Positions 47,701-54,009 are shown, counted from the stretch's first letter. The stretch: 64,000 nt of DNA from Methylopumilus sp026399645 (GCF_965184065.1 NZ_OZ239098.1), one strand, 5' to 3'. Numbers and translations are program-made. The notes: a model not told the origin generated them from the sequence alone.

Positions 47701-47897
47701 TACAATCAAGCTTTTCAGACAATGGCCCCGCTATTTCATCTTCACCAAAAATTGAGTCGAACGTGAATGCAAGGCCCGGAACTTCAGCCAATCCGAAACC
47801 AGTGGATCAGGCTAAATCAAATAGCTCAAAAGAATCTCAACAAATAAAAAATAACTCCGCAGCGTGTGCGCAAGAAAATAAAACAGGTTGCCAATAA
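38760..47897 (+). CDS. Very large TpsA-type filamentous haemagglutinin-like exoprotein
   Basis: 3045 residues, start GTG. Order seen: signal peptide (1-25, cut after AVA); TPS secretion domain (about 27-270) with WDTFNVGQDATVNFNQPNAS and NRIGGQSPSKIFGKINATG; beta-helix repeats; glycine-rich module 1 (915-1185); autotransporter-type beta repeats (SGSGTLTLSG units near 1228, 1328 and 1420); a PA14/GLEYA-like segment (about 1605-1810); another repeat near 1900; glycine-rich module 2 (2233-2490); and a C-terminal region ending with Cys3036 and Cys3044. The latter resembles the HMW1 tethering loop. Likely a surface adhesin exported by the adjacent TpsB. No glycosyltransferase of the HMWC type is adjacent. 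Confidence 0.92.
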   Translation: MTIFSKIKLIFLLVFFGLQTPAVADLAVDTLPVNGQVVSGDALVETSGTVLNINQTSQRAILSWDTFNVGQDATVNFNQPNASASTLNRIGGQSPSKIFGKINATGEVILQNSAGVYISKSGRLDVGSITATSHSISNDDYLNGQYHYDRNGARGSVVNEGTIHSSLKGYVALLAPEVRNSGLIMAQMGTVVMAAGERVTLNFDSNSHLASITTTPSTINTLIENKSAVTVSGGTIILSAKALNTLVSGLIKQSGTLNASDMGTKLVSVGGRILIEGDSIHVATNSETLAQGSAGGGEVKIIASQSLTLESQSKINVSAIDNGNGGSIKTSAPQTLLAGQLEAHGGVIAGKGGLIETQTDNLNITDTAQVAAISRDQVNAEGQWIMNLPHLTMTQNIAALISSTLKDTNVQLNVYRSSFDLLKDQIIEKISGIKTSFEIHSKTQMNIAGNISSDTSAPLDLILKSYESILVSASSTVHVRNINVEAPTISVAGNLNAYGSTHQDSSPFMALLGARIAIAGNLRSGSKQNSGRILVKGANEIAINSSAKIITEGNEGGSVIMQSEYGSISVLGTIMTNGESGRGGTIDIDAHHSFIAQDAKLFANGLTDGGSIVVLSRHGDVNFQQSFIQTNGGAGVGGTILMSGVNNTYISSTEISATGEVKGGTIKVGNDLAGQRVPFSKYLDVDIFSSINASQINPNHKNYQGGFIETSAHTVNLLGSINAGRGGMWLLDPIDIVIDATKAGYIKTVLDAGSSVTITTGNPTNTVGENSISGSSGNGDITINAAISSAGLGASLTLTAANEIYVNQAITLSGAGSSITFTAINTNLSNNITTNGDQTFNGNIKLYSGITLTSNGGNVNITGNVIGISGLLEFLGGGVYKYNGTSYTVGVGSSPVSVLYTSSSSTYSWQAQSTSAEVLLVAGGGGGGMDMGGGGGGGGVIAQTVTTTAQAFYEIKVGAGGSGAPAGGTNGQNGGHNFNINASSGNNSTLQHAGGTLTAVGGGYGGTSYWSSPLGGQGGTGGSGGGAAGYNAGTSGKNGSGTAGQGYAGASGYGHHVSGGGGGAGAPGNTGGSNGASSGGAGIENCILGTCYYWGGGGGGAGYSYTGGNGGIGGGGGGAVGTTTGGAGYNNGSAGGGGCTGCWAQTPGGNAGANTGGGGGGGSHYNTTNQGGNGGSGIVVLKYNGSLIINSGSGAAQIAGAASNGALTINSNSVLSSIGGAISGAMSLTKLGSGTLTLSGTSSSYTGVTAISAGTIKLGAAGAISDSSAVSLTGTLDLNSFSETIGSLSGAGTITSSAAGTPTLTIGADNTSSTFTGLIENGSATVTLTKSGSGTLTLSGSNTYTGGTNINAGVLSLGSTNAIGSSGTISFGGGTLQYTSSNTTDYSSRLSGASGQAFKVDTNGRTVTWASDLTNASSSITKSGTGTLTISNTIGASSVNITVTGGTLSLPGTESQLAGLGTISLQGGTLSCPNCPSLGDVTATAGSTLTLSGQDAVFRTLTLASGVTMEAGSITVTGVSSLGGNITATSGNINFGGAVTLVAGTTITNTNRNVVFGSTVNGFNSLEVQAGSGIVTFTGAIGGNTAIRSLNVVASGGIYLNDVTIQGLSNGLYFEKFVGQAYGNMTFYNTATRLNINNGNGATMPASLTNPITTINAANGTVNVTTATSTHIYVCPGTDCDSNYSVRATGYFMAPTSGTYTFVTYADDDHYLFIGNNSESISDFMTRVQSTSATPNTGERGLVVRAPGCCQRVTGTTSLVAGGRYPIYATFNEGGGGDYMWTKFMLPGQSSFVSGVHSDVSSGLGYYYSNPAGASGGGGVTGVALTGPVTLNGNSTISSANASVTITGALSSDATPRNFVVNAQSFNAQALSSLSNLSVTVADSSAITGIISSATSVPDMQFTKAGDGILTLSANNTYSGSTLISAGTLKLTGSNASLGASTNSLTIAGGTLDLVNKALTLNTLTMNNASSYITNTSGTSSMIVTNPSSLRGSITTQGTQTYSSGISLTGNMSFASTNSDIIFSSTVSGAYNLTVNSGSGTARFNGALNNIVNFSSLGTTILDRSIATTGTQTYGATTLSAGVLLSTTNDDVTFNSTLSGPFGLTANVGTAQVVFSGRVGGDGNLADALASISITGKAYMVEDIYTANDQTYSTDITINGVRALQSLNGSITLGGNVNAVGNATIVLLGGGIYKYNADSYTATSTVNTITGISYTSSTGQYSWNAAAGSAQVLIVAGGGGGGSDMGGGGGGGGVIASNTVALSRGNAYTIVVGQGGSGAPAGQGRVAGSNGSNSSFAGLVAIGGGGGASNHDGSSNPAGNGGSGGGASGGAQSPNGGSGGGGGYGGGRAGTGTVGQGNNGSFGIWAWYPGGGGGAGAAGSTNPAHGGRGIENNILGVSYYWGGGGGGSGYSNIGGNGGIGGGGGGAVGTTTGGAGYNNGSAGGGGCTGCWAQTPGGNAGANTGGGGGGGSHYNSNNQGGNGGSGIVAFKYATNNSLTLTASNGRVNLPSDLTLSNLNSFTLVDGNLNRDLTFNALALVNTSLDLVNRKLTSATLSMDANSSITNSSGFAKLQVTGAASLAGSITTGRGFFTVPNALTIKNVVTQLDETLETSWGQYFGGAVTLVGNATLRSYTFDNLALDNGKSNSFDIGFNSTIKGNYDLTIDAGLGYVLFKDRIGEDPALETSSTIMTLNRNNGNDYVGYGNRNYGGGTSYATSVVRSSNNLKNLTVSGNEIFIKADITTEYNQSYTGHTQIGDNGTNGLTRSLISLDPTISFYGRSIRYETIVNGAYVYQDTTNKYTFDDESSAPTHTLILKAKGYCYVGTSAACGDTGNIRKALEPSSGLASATVLFNSWKPLVNVLTDNITMLFPSATYNPLTFNINALSIPRGVNDGSRSTTESSTIANKATVNYQASLRPRAGPENVRSLAAVGRTTAIARGMGGIAVRGVLGNEVRNSGPSKDFAVFTPVKINLNGNVVIGNVQSSFSDNGPAISSSPKIESNVNARPGTSANPKPVDQAKSNSSKESQQIKNNSAACAQENKTGCQ
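41388..42318 (+). repeat. Glycine-rich module 1 of tpsA (direct repeat copy 1)
   Basis: About 0.93 kb encoding a LGGGVYKYNGTSY entry, VLLVAGGGGGGMDMGGGG core and GYNNGSAGGGGCTGCWAQTP exit. The last 0.2 kb is nearly identical in DNA to copy 2, shifted by 3921 bp. Confidence 0.85.
45324..46239 (+). repeat. Glycine-rich module 2 of tpsA (direct repeat copy 2)
   Basis: Second copy of the glycine-rich module: LGGGIYKYNADSY entry, VLIVAGGGGGGSDMGGGG core, same GYNNGSAGGGGCTGCWAQTP exit. The offset to copy 1 is 3921 bp, exactly 1307 codons, so recombination would be in frame. The middle part differs more, which shows an old duplication with a conserved end. Confidence 0.85.
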
Positions 47898-47911
47898 ACT
47901 TTTAGTTGCTT

Positions 47912-48586
47912 ATGAAAACTATTAAAATCTTTTTAAATGAATTTGATCTGTCACGTGCAATTTTTTTGTCACTATTAATACACCTCATGCTTTTGGTGAA
48001 TGTGAATGGATTATTTAAAAAACCTCTAACACCACCACCCGAATTACAAATTACTTTTCAAAAATTAGATAATCAACTGAGCGAGCCTACGCCTAAGCCG
48101 GCAGAAGTGCCAAAGCCTATTAAGGAAGTTCCAAAGCCCGTGATCAAAAAAATTACACCGTTACCTGAAAAAGTTACTGAAATCCCAATACCGCAACTGC
48201 AAAAACCAATCCCTGAGGCTTCAAGTCAACCTGAGGAAAAGAGAGAGCAGTCTCCAATTACAAAACCTAATGCTGACTTTAAAAATGCGGGGGAAGTCGC
48301 ACTTAATGACTTTAGTAATCTCCTTGCAAGACACATTGCTAACTTTAAAATGTATCCAAAAATTGCGCAAATGCGAGGATGGCAAGGAGAAGTTGTTCTA
48401 GAGCTTCAGCTATCGCAAGATGGACAACTTACCTCTTCAAAAGTTATTAAGAGTAGTGGATTTGACGTGCTTGATAATGAGTCGCTCGAAATGGTGAAGC
48501 GCGCCTCACCCTTTCCTGTCCCTCCCGAAATTTTAAAAAATCGATCGTTTAATATCCTAGTTCCCATTCGATTCAAGTTAGACTAA
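47912..48586 (+). CDS. TonB-like energy-transducing protein of the secretion island
   Basis: 224 residues from ATG 47912 (a TTG two codons upstream is less likely). N-terminal membrane anchor (about 14-35) keeps the S-x-x-I-H spacing (SLLIH) of the TonB signal helix that contacts ExbB/ExbD. Then follows a Pro/Lys/Glu-rich periplasmic spacer (about 45-125) and a TonB C-terminal domain (about 135-224: FKMYPKIAQMRGWQGEVVLELQLSQDGQL, ASPFPVPPEI, PIRFKLD). It lies 14 bp after tpsA, so they are probably co-transcribed. No exbB, exbD or TonB-dependent receptor is in the window; it would need to borrow ExbBD. Confidence 0.88.
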   Translation: MKTIKIFLNEFDLSRAIFLSLLIHLMLLVNVNGLFKKPLTPPPELQITFQKLDNQLSEPTPKPAEVPKPIKEVPKPVIKKITPLPEKVTEIPIPQLQKPIPEASSQPEEKREQSPITKPNADFKNAGEVALNDFSNLLARHIANFKMYPKIAQMRGWQGEVVLELQLSQDGQLTSSKVIKSSGFDVLDNESLEMVKRASPFPVPPEILKNRSFNILVPIRFKLD

Positions 48587-48618
48587 TCTCAACTTTAAAT
48601 TTTTCGAGTTAACTTTTC

Positions 48619-49476
48619 ATGTTTGCGATAAAACAATTCATTCGCTTAATGCGTCTTGATAAGCCGATTGGAATTTTTTTATTACTGTGGCCAACCTTAT
48701 GGGCGCTTTTTATAGCAAGTCATGGCTTGCCAACCATGCAACATCTCACCATTTTTATTTTAGGTACAGTACTCATGCGCTCAGCTGGTTGTGTGGCGAA
48801 TGATATGCTTGATCGCAAATTTGATTCTTTTGTTACACGCACAAAGTTACGCCCACTGGCGAATCAATCTATCTCAGTGAAGAATGCATTTTTTTTATTA
48901 ATCACTTTGTTATTGGGTGCGTTCATATGTGCTCTATTTTTAAATGAAAATGCATTTTACTTTTCATTAGTCGCTCTATTTTTGGCGCTCACTTATCCAT
49001 TAACAAAAAGATTCTTTGTCATGCCGCAGGCTTATTTAGGTTTAAGTTTTGGTATGGGCATTCCTATGGCTTTTGTTGCAAATAATATTTCCCTATCCAT
49101 GACAACATGGTTGCTATTTTTAGCGAATATATTTTGGGTGATTGCTTACGATACACTTTATGCAGTGACGGATAAAAATGACGATTTAAAAATTGGCATT
49201 CGTTCTTCAGCCATTTGGTTTGGGGCTTATGTCAAAGAAGCCATCATGTTCTGTTATACCTGTATGATGGGATGCTTGATTTGGGTAGGACAGTTAGAAA
49301 ATTTTGGCTGGCCTTTTTATGGGTTTATAGGGTTAAGCCTCATTTTTATTGGGTTTCTTTACCGTCAAATTCGGACACTTAACCCAAAAGCCTGTTTTGC
49401 TGCTTTTTTAAGCAACAATTACTTAGGCGGACTTGTCTTTTTAGGAGTGTTTTTTCACTATCTTCATGTGAACTAA
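48619..49476 (+). CDS. ubiA: 4-hydroxybenzoate octaprenyltransferase
   Basis: Membrane prenyltransferase attaching the polyprenyl tail to 4-hydroxybenzoate in ubiquinone synthesis. 285 residues, eight to nine TM helices. The two Asp-rich, Mg-prenyl-diphosphate-binding motifs are visible: ANDMLDRKFD near residue 70 and the second around YDTLYAVTDKNDD near residue 190. Start MFAIKQFIRLMRLDKPIGIFLLLWPTLWAL is typical. It lies 32 bp after the TonB-like gene with no obvious own promoter, so it may now depend on read-through from the island. Confidence 0.97.
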   Translation: MFAIKQFIRLMRLDKPIGIFLLLWPTLWALFIASHGLPTMQHLTIFILGTVLMRSAGCVANDMLDRKFDSFVTRTKLRPLANQSISVKNAFFLLITLLLGAFICALFLNENAFYFSLVALFLALTYPLTKRFFVMPQAYLGLSFGMGIPMAFVANNISLSMTTWLLFLANIFWVIAYDTLYAVTDKNDDLKIGIRSSAIWFGAYVKEAIMFCYTCMMGCLIWVGQLENFGWPFYGFIGLSLIFIGFLYRQIRTLNPKACFAAFLSNNYLGGLVFLGVFFHYLHVN

Positions 49477-49489
49477 ATCATTAATAAAA

Positions 49490-49519
49490 TTGACAAAACA
49501 GGGAGTTTTGGCATAGAAT
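49490..49519 (+). promoter_or_regulatory. Promoter of rplM-rpsI
   Basis: TTGACA (49490-49495), 18-bp spacer, TAGAAT (49514-49519): near-consensus sigma-70 promoter 44 bp upstream of the rplM start, in the gap after ubiA. Confidence 0.75.
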
Positions 49520-49562
49520 TCACCTCTTTTTTTAAATTTATAGCGCAAAAGTTGGTATTGAA

Positions 49563-49991
49563 ATGAAAACATTTTCAGCAAAATCCCATGAAGTAAAACA
49601 CGATTGGTTCGTTGTAGACGGAACTGACGCAGTATTGGGTAGATTAGCAAGTGCGATTGCACATCGATTACGTGGCAAACATAAAGCCATTTTTACACCG
49701 CACGTAGATACGGGTGATTACATTGTTGTGATCAACGCGGAAAAGATTAAAGTAACGGGTAACAAAGGCGACGGAAAACTTTACCATAGCCACTCAGGTT
49801 ATCCAGGCGGTATTTCAACAACGAACTTCTCTAAGATGCAAGACCGTTTTCCAGGCCGTGCTTTAGAAAAGGCAGTGAAGGGAATGTTACCAAAAGGACC
49901 TTTGGGTTATGCCATGATTAAAAAGATGAAAGTTTATACAGGCCCAACACATGATCATGTGGCACAACAACCACAACCATTAAGTATATAG
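49563..49991 (+). CDS. rplM: Ribosomal protein L13
   Basis: 142 residues, identical in length to E. coli L13. Start MKTFSAKSHEVKHDWFVVDGTDAVLGRLASAIAHRLRGKHK is diagnostic. 50S assembly protein; paired with rpsI 13 bp downstream, the universal rplM-rpsI operon. Confidence 0.99.
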   Translation: MKTFSAKSHEVKHDWFVVDGTDAVLGRLASAIAHRLRGKHKAIFTPHVDTGDYIVVINAEKIKVTGNKGDGKLYHSHSGYPGGISTTNFSKMQDRFPGRALEKAVKGMLPKGPLGYAMIKKMKVYTGPTHDHVAQQPQPLSI

Positions 49992-50004
49992 TTAAGGAAA
50001 CACT

Positions 50005-50397
50005 ATGATAGGTAAATACAATTACGGAACAGGTCGCAGAAAGAGCTCAGTAGCTCGTGTGTTCATGAAGCCAGGTAAAGGCGTAATCACTGTGAACGAC
50101 AAACCTGCGGATGAATATTTTTCACGTTATACCTCCCGTATGATTTTTCGCCAACCACTCGACTTAACCAACACGTTAAGCACATTTGATATCAATGTGA
50201 ACGTTATTGGTGGCGGTGAATCTGGTCAAGCAGGCGCTGTGCGTCATGGCATTACACGTGCATTGATTGACTATGATACAAATTTAAAAAGCACGCTTTC
50301 ACAAGCTGGTTTTGTAACACGTGATGCACGCGAAGTTGAGCGTAAAAAAGTGGGTCTTCGAAAAGCTCGTAGACGTAAACAATTCTCGAAACGTTAA
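50005..50397 (+). CDS. rpsI: Ribosomal protein S9
   Basis: 130 residues, standard. Has NYGTGRRKSSVARVFMKPGKG near the start and the C-terminal tail ...KKVGLRKARRRKQFSKR reaching the P site. AAGGAAACACT ribosome-binding site. Followed by a strong terminator. Confidence 0.99.
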   Translation: MIGKYNYGTGRRKSSVARVFMKPGKGVITVNDKPADEYFSRYTSRMIFRQPLDLTNTLSTFDINVNVIGGGESGQAGAVRHGITRALIDYDTNLKSTLSQAGFVTRDAREVERKKVGLRKARRRKQFSKR

Positions 50398-50424
50398 TTG
50401 TTTCAAGTTCCAAAGAGCAAAAAG

Positions 50425-50446
50425 GCCGCTTTCAAGCGGCTTTTTT
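50425..50446 (+). terminator. Rho-independent terminator after rpsI
   Basis: Stem GCCGCTT / AAGCGGC with a 2-nt loop and six T, flanked by A5 upstream. It lies 28 bp after the rpsI stop and closes the rplM-rpsI unit. Confidence 0.92.
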
Positions 50447-50523
50447 GTTATATAGAGTTAAATAAATTTTGTTAGTATGGTTTTTAAGGATTAAAACTTC
50501 TTTTAAATTAAAGGTGCCAAGTG

Positions 50524-51567
50524 ATGAGTAATATGTCCAAGATTAAAGTAGGCGTGGTCGGTGCGACTGGTTATACCGGCGTTGAGCTATTAAGAATCCT
50601 AGTCAAGCATCCTCATGCGACGATCCAGGCTGTAACGTCCAGAGCAGAGGCTGGCTTATCGATTGCGAGCTTATTTCCAAGCTTAAGAGGTCTCATTGAG
50701 CTTAAATTTGAAGACCCTAAGACAGCTAATTTAACCAATTGTGACCTCGTGTTTTTTGCAACGCCCAATGGTATTGCCATGCAAGAAGTACCAGCACTTC
50801 TTAAAGCTGGGGTAAAAGTGATTGATTTGGCAGCTGATTTTAGGCTAAAAGACGCTAACGTCTGGGAAAAGTGGTACAAAATGCCGCATTCATGTAGCGA
50901 TCTACTAAAAGATGCTATTTATGGCCTACCGGAGATGAATAGAGAAAAGATTAAAAAGGCATCACTTGTGGCTAATCCGGGCTGTTATCCCACAGCTATT
51001 CAATTGGGATTTATTCCATTGATCGAATCAGGCGTGATTGATCTTGATGATTTAATCGCAGATGCGAAATCAGGTGTATCTGGAGCCGGCAGGAAAGCTG
51101 AAGTAAATGCATTGATGGCGGAGGCTTCCGATAACTTTAAAGCATACGGAGTTGAGGGGCATAGACATTTACCCGAAATCACGCAAGGGCTTAGAAGTCT
51201 TGCGAATCAGGCAGTGCATTTAACTTTTGTGCCTCATTTAACGCCTATGATTAGAGGTATACACGCAACACTTTATGCAACGCTTACTAAAAAAACAGAT
51301 ATACAAGCACTTTTTGAATCAAGATATAAAAACGAGTCTTTTGTAGACGTCATGCCAAAAGGGTCTCATCCAGAAACAAGATCTGTAAGAGGCTCAAATC
51401 AATGTCGCATCAGTATCCATCAGCCGCAAGGAAGCCATAAGGTTGTGATTTTATCTGTCATTGATAATCTCATGAAAGGTGCGGCAGGACAGGCTGTTCA
51501 GAATATGAATCTAATGTTTGATTTTCCAGAGATTTCTGGGCTTGATCTTGTGCCCTTGATGCCATAA
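50524..51567 (+). CDS. argC: N-acetyl-gamma-glutamyl-phosphate reductase
   Basis: Third step of arginine synthesis. 347 residues from ATG 50524, chosen because AAGGTG ends 7 bp upstream; a GTG one codon earlier and an ATG at 50533 are alternatives. NAD(P)-binding VGVVGATGYTGVELLRILVKHP, catalytic Cys154 in VANPGCYPTAIQLG and GVSGAGRKAE are present. Heads a run into the coiled-coil protein, bactofilin and erpA. Confidence 0.96.
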   Translation: MSNMSKIKVGVVGATGYTGVELLRILVKHPHATIQAVTSRAEAGLSIASLFPSLRGLIELKFEDPKTANLTNCDLVFFATPNGIAMQEVPALLKAGVKVIDLAADFRLKDANVWEKWYKMPHSCSDLLKDAIYGLPEMNREKIKKASLVANPGCYPTAIQLGFIPLIESGVIDLDDLIADAKSGVSGAGRKAEVNALMAEASDNFKAYGVEGHRHLPEITQGLRSLANQAVHLTFVPHLTPMIRGIHATLYATLTKKTDIQALFESRYKNESFVDVMPKGSHPETRSVRGSNQCRISIHQPQGSHKVVILSVIDNLMKGAAGQAVQNMNLMFDFPEISGLDLVPLMP

Positions 51568-51579
51568 AGTGTTGTTTCT

Positions 51580-51945
51580 ATGAGAAAAGTTAAGCGAACC
51601 TATAGAAAATATTTTGGCGTCACCCGCCGAAGAATGCGTATTAAAACAGGCGCTTCTTGGCACACCTATTTGATGATTGCAGTCTTCTCATTTATAGGCG
51701 GCGCAGGCTTGACTTACTGGGAATTAAACGGTGGCTCAGTGATTGGCTTTATTTCTAAAATTGAAGCATTAGAATCGGAGAATCAATCCATACAAGGCCA
51801 GTTATTACAACAAAAAATTGAGATCCAGCTCAAATCGATTTCAGGTGATAAAGTTTCAGGCGATATTTCTAAGCTTCAAGAAGAAAATAATAAGCTAAAA
51901 GAAGACATTCTTTTTTACGAAAAAATTGTAGGCAAGAAACGATAA
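51580..51945 (+). CDS. Short single-pass membrane coiled-coil protein (DUF6776-like N-terminal part)
   Basis: 121 residues: basic cytoplasmic N terminus (MRKVKRTYRKYFGVTRRRMRIKT), one TM helix (about 30-50, AVFSFIGGAGLTYWEL), then coiled coil (about 60-115, EALESENQSIQGQLLQQK and KLQEENNKLKEDILFYEKIVG). Betaproteobacteria often carry a roughly twice-longer DUF6776 protein at this place before a bactofilin; here only the anchor and coil remain. Function unknown, possibly a membrane partner of bactofilin. Confidence 0.7.
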   Translation: MRKVKRTYRKYFGVTRRRMRIKTGASWHTYLMIAVFSFIGGAGLTYWELNGGSVIGFISKIEALESENQSIQGQLLQQKIEIQLKSISGDKVSGDISKLQEENNKLKEDILFYEKIVGKKR

Positions 51946-51955
51946 AGGATATTTC

Positions 51956-52339
51956 ATGTTTTTTAATAAAAAAAGTAAAGCGCGTACGATCGATACGCTG
52001 ATTGATAAAGACATTTCGGTGCGTGGCAATGTGACTTATTCAGGGGGGATTCGTGTGGATGGTTCAATTCAAGGCAACCTCACTGAACTTCCAGGCACAG
52101 CAGGCACTCTTATTATGGGTAATAAGAGTCGTATTAAGGGAAATATTTCCGCACATACGGCTATTATTGGCGGAGATGTGAATGGTAATATCATATGTGC
52201 TGAATATTTAGAGCTTCATGCAAATGCCAAAATCATGGGCGATATCGAATATAAGGTGATAGAAATTCATGCAGGTGCTAAAGTGTATGGACGGCTTAAA
52301 GAAGTCGCTAAAGATTATCAGACACAAAAAAAGAAATAA
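51956..52339 (+). CDS. Bactofilin (polymer-forming cytoskeletal protein)
   Basis: 127 residues of the DUF583/bactofilin family, which polymerises into filaments at the membrane and scaffolds wall enzymes. A short basic N terminus (MFFNKKSKARTIDTLI) precedes a right-handed beta-helix core with hydrophobic periodic repeats (VRGNVTYSGGIRVDGSIQGNL, SRIKGNISAHTAIIGGDVNGNI, EYLELHANAKIMGDIEY, IEIHAGAKVYGRL). 10 bp after the coiled-coil gene, 15 bp before erpA. Confidence 0.93.
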   Translation: MFFNKKSKARTIDTLIDKDISVRGNVTYSGGIRVDGSIQGNLTELPGTAGTLIMGNKSRIKGNISAHTAIIGGDVNGNIICAEYLELHANAKIMGDIEYKVIEIHAGAKVYGRLKEVAKDYQTQKKK

Positions 52340-52354
52340 TGAGGAGTCAATATT

Positions 52355-52720
52355 ATGAATCAAATCGTTGAATCAAAAGAAATGGAAATGCCAACCCCAC
52401 TTATTTTTACAGATAATGCTGTAAAAAAGGTCAAGGCATTGATTGAAGAAGAAGGTCAGCCAGAGTTAAAACTTCGTGTATTCGTAAGTGGTGGCGGATG
52501 TTCAGGATTTCAATATGGATTTACATTTGAAGAAACTACGAATGAAGATGATACGCAAGTCACAAAAGATTCAGTGACTTTACTCATTGATCCTATGAGT
52601 TTGCAGTATTTAATGGGCGCTGAAATTGATTACCAAGACAGTGTTCAAGGCTCGCAATTTGTTATTAAGAATCCAAACGCACAAACAACATGCGGTTGTG
52701 GTTCTTCCTTCTCAGCTTAA
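52355..52720 (+). CDS. erpA: Iron-sulfur cluster insertion protein ErpA
   Basis: A-type Fe-S carrier that loads clusters into apoproteins such as those of isoprenoid synthesis and respiration. 121 residues. The three ligand cysteines are visible: GGGCSGFQYGF and TTCGCGSSFSA at the C terminus. The ErpA-type start TPLIFTDNAVKKVKALI fits. GAGGAGTC ribosome-binding site. Convergent with gltA, only 2 bp apart and with no terminator hairpin seen. Confidence 0.95.
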   Translation: MNQIVESKEMEMPTPLIFTDNAVKKVKALIEEEGQPELKLRVFVSGGGCSGFQYGFTFEETTNEDDTQVTKDSVTLLIDPMSLQYLMGAEIDYQDSVQGSQFVIKNPNAQTTCGCGSSFSA

Positions 52721-52722
52721 CA

Positions 52723-54009
52723 CTAATTGTTTTTAGGAACGTCGCGTCGAGGTTTACCTGTGTAAACTTGGCGTGGCCTGCCAATTTTATTACCAGGCTG
52801 ACCTACCATTTCATTCCATTGAGCGACCCAGCCAGCTGTTCTTGCAAGTGCAAATACGGCAGTAAACATTGAATTAGGAATACCCATAGCTCGCATCACA
52901 ATGCCAGAATAGAAATCCACATTGGGATAAAGTTTTTTCTCAATGAAGTATTCATCCTCGAGTGCAATTTGTTCTAACTTCATCGCAAGTTTAAAAATAG
53001 GATCATCTTTTAAACCAAGTTCATTGAGAACTTCATGGCAGGTCTTGCGCATAATTTCTGCACGTGGATCTTTGTTGCGATAAATACGATGACCAAAGCC
53101 CATCATACGGAATGAATCATCTTTATCTTTTGCGCGTTTGATAAATGCGCCAATACGACTTTCATCTTCAATTTCTTCGAGCATTTTTAAAGTAGCTTCG
53201 TTTGCACCGCCGTGCGCTGGACCCCAAAGAGATGCAATGCCTGCAGCGATACATGCAAAAGGGTTTGCCCCTGAAGAGCCCGCGAGTCTTACTGTAGAAG
53301 TTGATGCATTTTGTTCATGGTCTGCATGAAGAATTAAAATACGCTCAAAAGCTTTAGCGAGTATAGGGTTAATTTTGTATTCTTCACATGGCGTTGCAAA
53401 CATCATATGCATAAAATTCTCAGCATAATTTAAATGATTTTGTGGGTAGGTAAATGGTTGCCCTGATCGATATTTGAAACTCCAAGCTGCTATCGTAGGA
53501 ACCTTTGCTAATAATTGGTGTGCTGCTATTAAACGATGTTGGGCGTCTGAGACATCCATACTATCGTTATAGAATGCAGACATAGAGCCTACGACACCTA
53601 CCATAACAGCCATAGGGTGAGCATCACGTCTAAACCCACGAAAAATATTATTGAGCTGATCGTGGAGCATTGTATGGCGAGTAATGGTAGTCGAAAATGT
53701 TTCTTTTTCTTGTGGTTTTGGTAATTCACCATGCATCAAGAGATAGGCCACATCTAAGAAGTCATAATGTTCTGCAAGCTGTTCAATAGGGTAGCCACGA
53801 TAAAGTAAAAGACCTTTTTCGCCATCAATAAAAGTAATTTCAGAGCTACACGAAGCCGTCGACATAAAACCAGGGTCATAACTAAAGATTTGATGAGTCC
53901 CTAATTGGCGAATATCAATCGCATCATTACCCATGGTACTTTTTACCAAAGGCAATTCTATGGATGTTGATTCTTGATCGAAGTTTAATGTGACTTTAGT
54001 TGATTTCAT
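52723..54009 (-). CDS. gltA: Citrate synthase (type II)
   Basis: Condenses acetyl-CoA and oxaloacetate. 428 residues, as E. coli GltA. Active-site segments: LHADHEQNASTSTVRLAGSSGANPFACIAAGIASLWGPAHGGANEATL with catalytic His, GFGHRIYRNKDPRA with the second His and Arg, and the later Asp in NVDFYSGIVMRAMGIP. N-terminal domain typical of the NADH-regulated hexameric form. A TATAAT-like element on the minus strand at 54040-54045 may be its promoter. Confidence 0.97.
   Translation of the reverse strand: MKSTKVTLNFDQESTSIELPLVKSTMGNDAIDIRQLGTHQIFSYDPGFMSTASCSSEITFIDGEKGLLLYRGYPIEQLAEHYDFLDVAYLLMHGELPKPQEKETFSTTITRHTMLHDQLNNIFRGFRRDAHPMAVMVGVVGSMSAFYNDSMDVSDAQHRLIAAHQLLAKVPTIAAWSFKYRSGQPFTYPQNHLNYAENFMHMMFATPCEEYKINPILAKAFERILILHADHEQNASTSTVRLAGSSGANPFACIAAGIASLWGPAHGGANEATLKMLEEIEDESRIGAFIKRAKDKDDSFRMMGFGHRIYRNKDPRAEIMRKTCHEVLNELGLKDDPIFKLAMKLEQIALEDEYFIEKKLYPNVDFYSGIVMRAMGIPNSMFTAVFALARTAGWVAQWNEMVGQPGNKIGRPRQVYTGKPRRDVPKNN

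Noticed and set aside
36129..48618. Search for target-site duplications or integrase at the edges of the secretion island
   Set aside because: Only short A/T-rich matches were seen at both sides, not above chance; no transposase or integrase gene is present.
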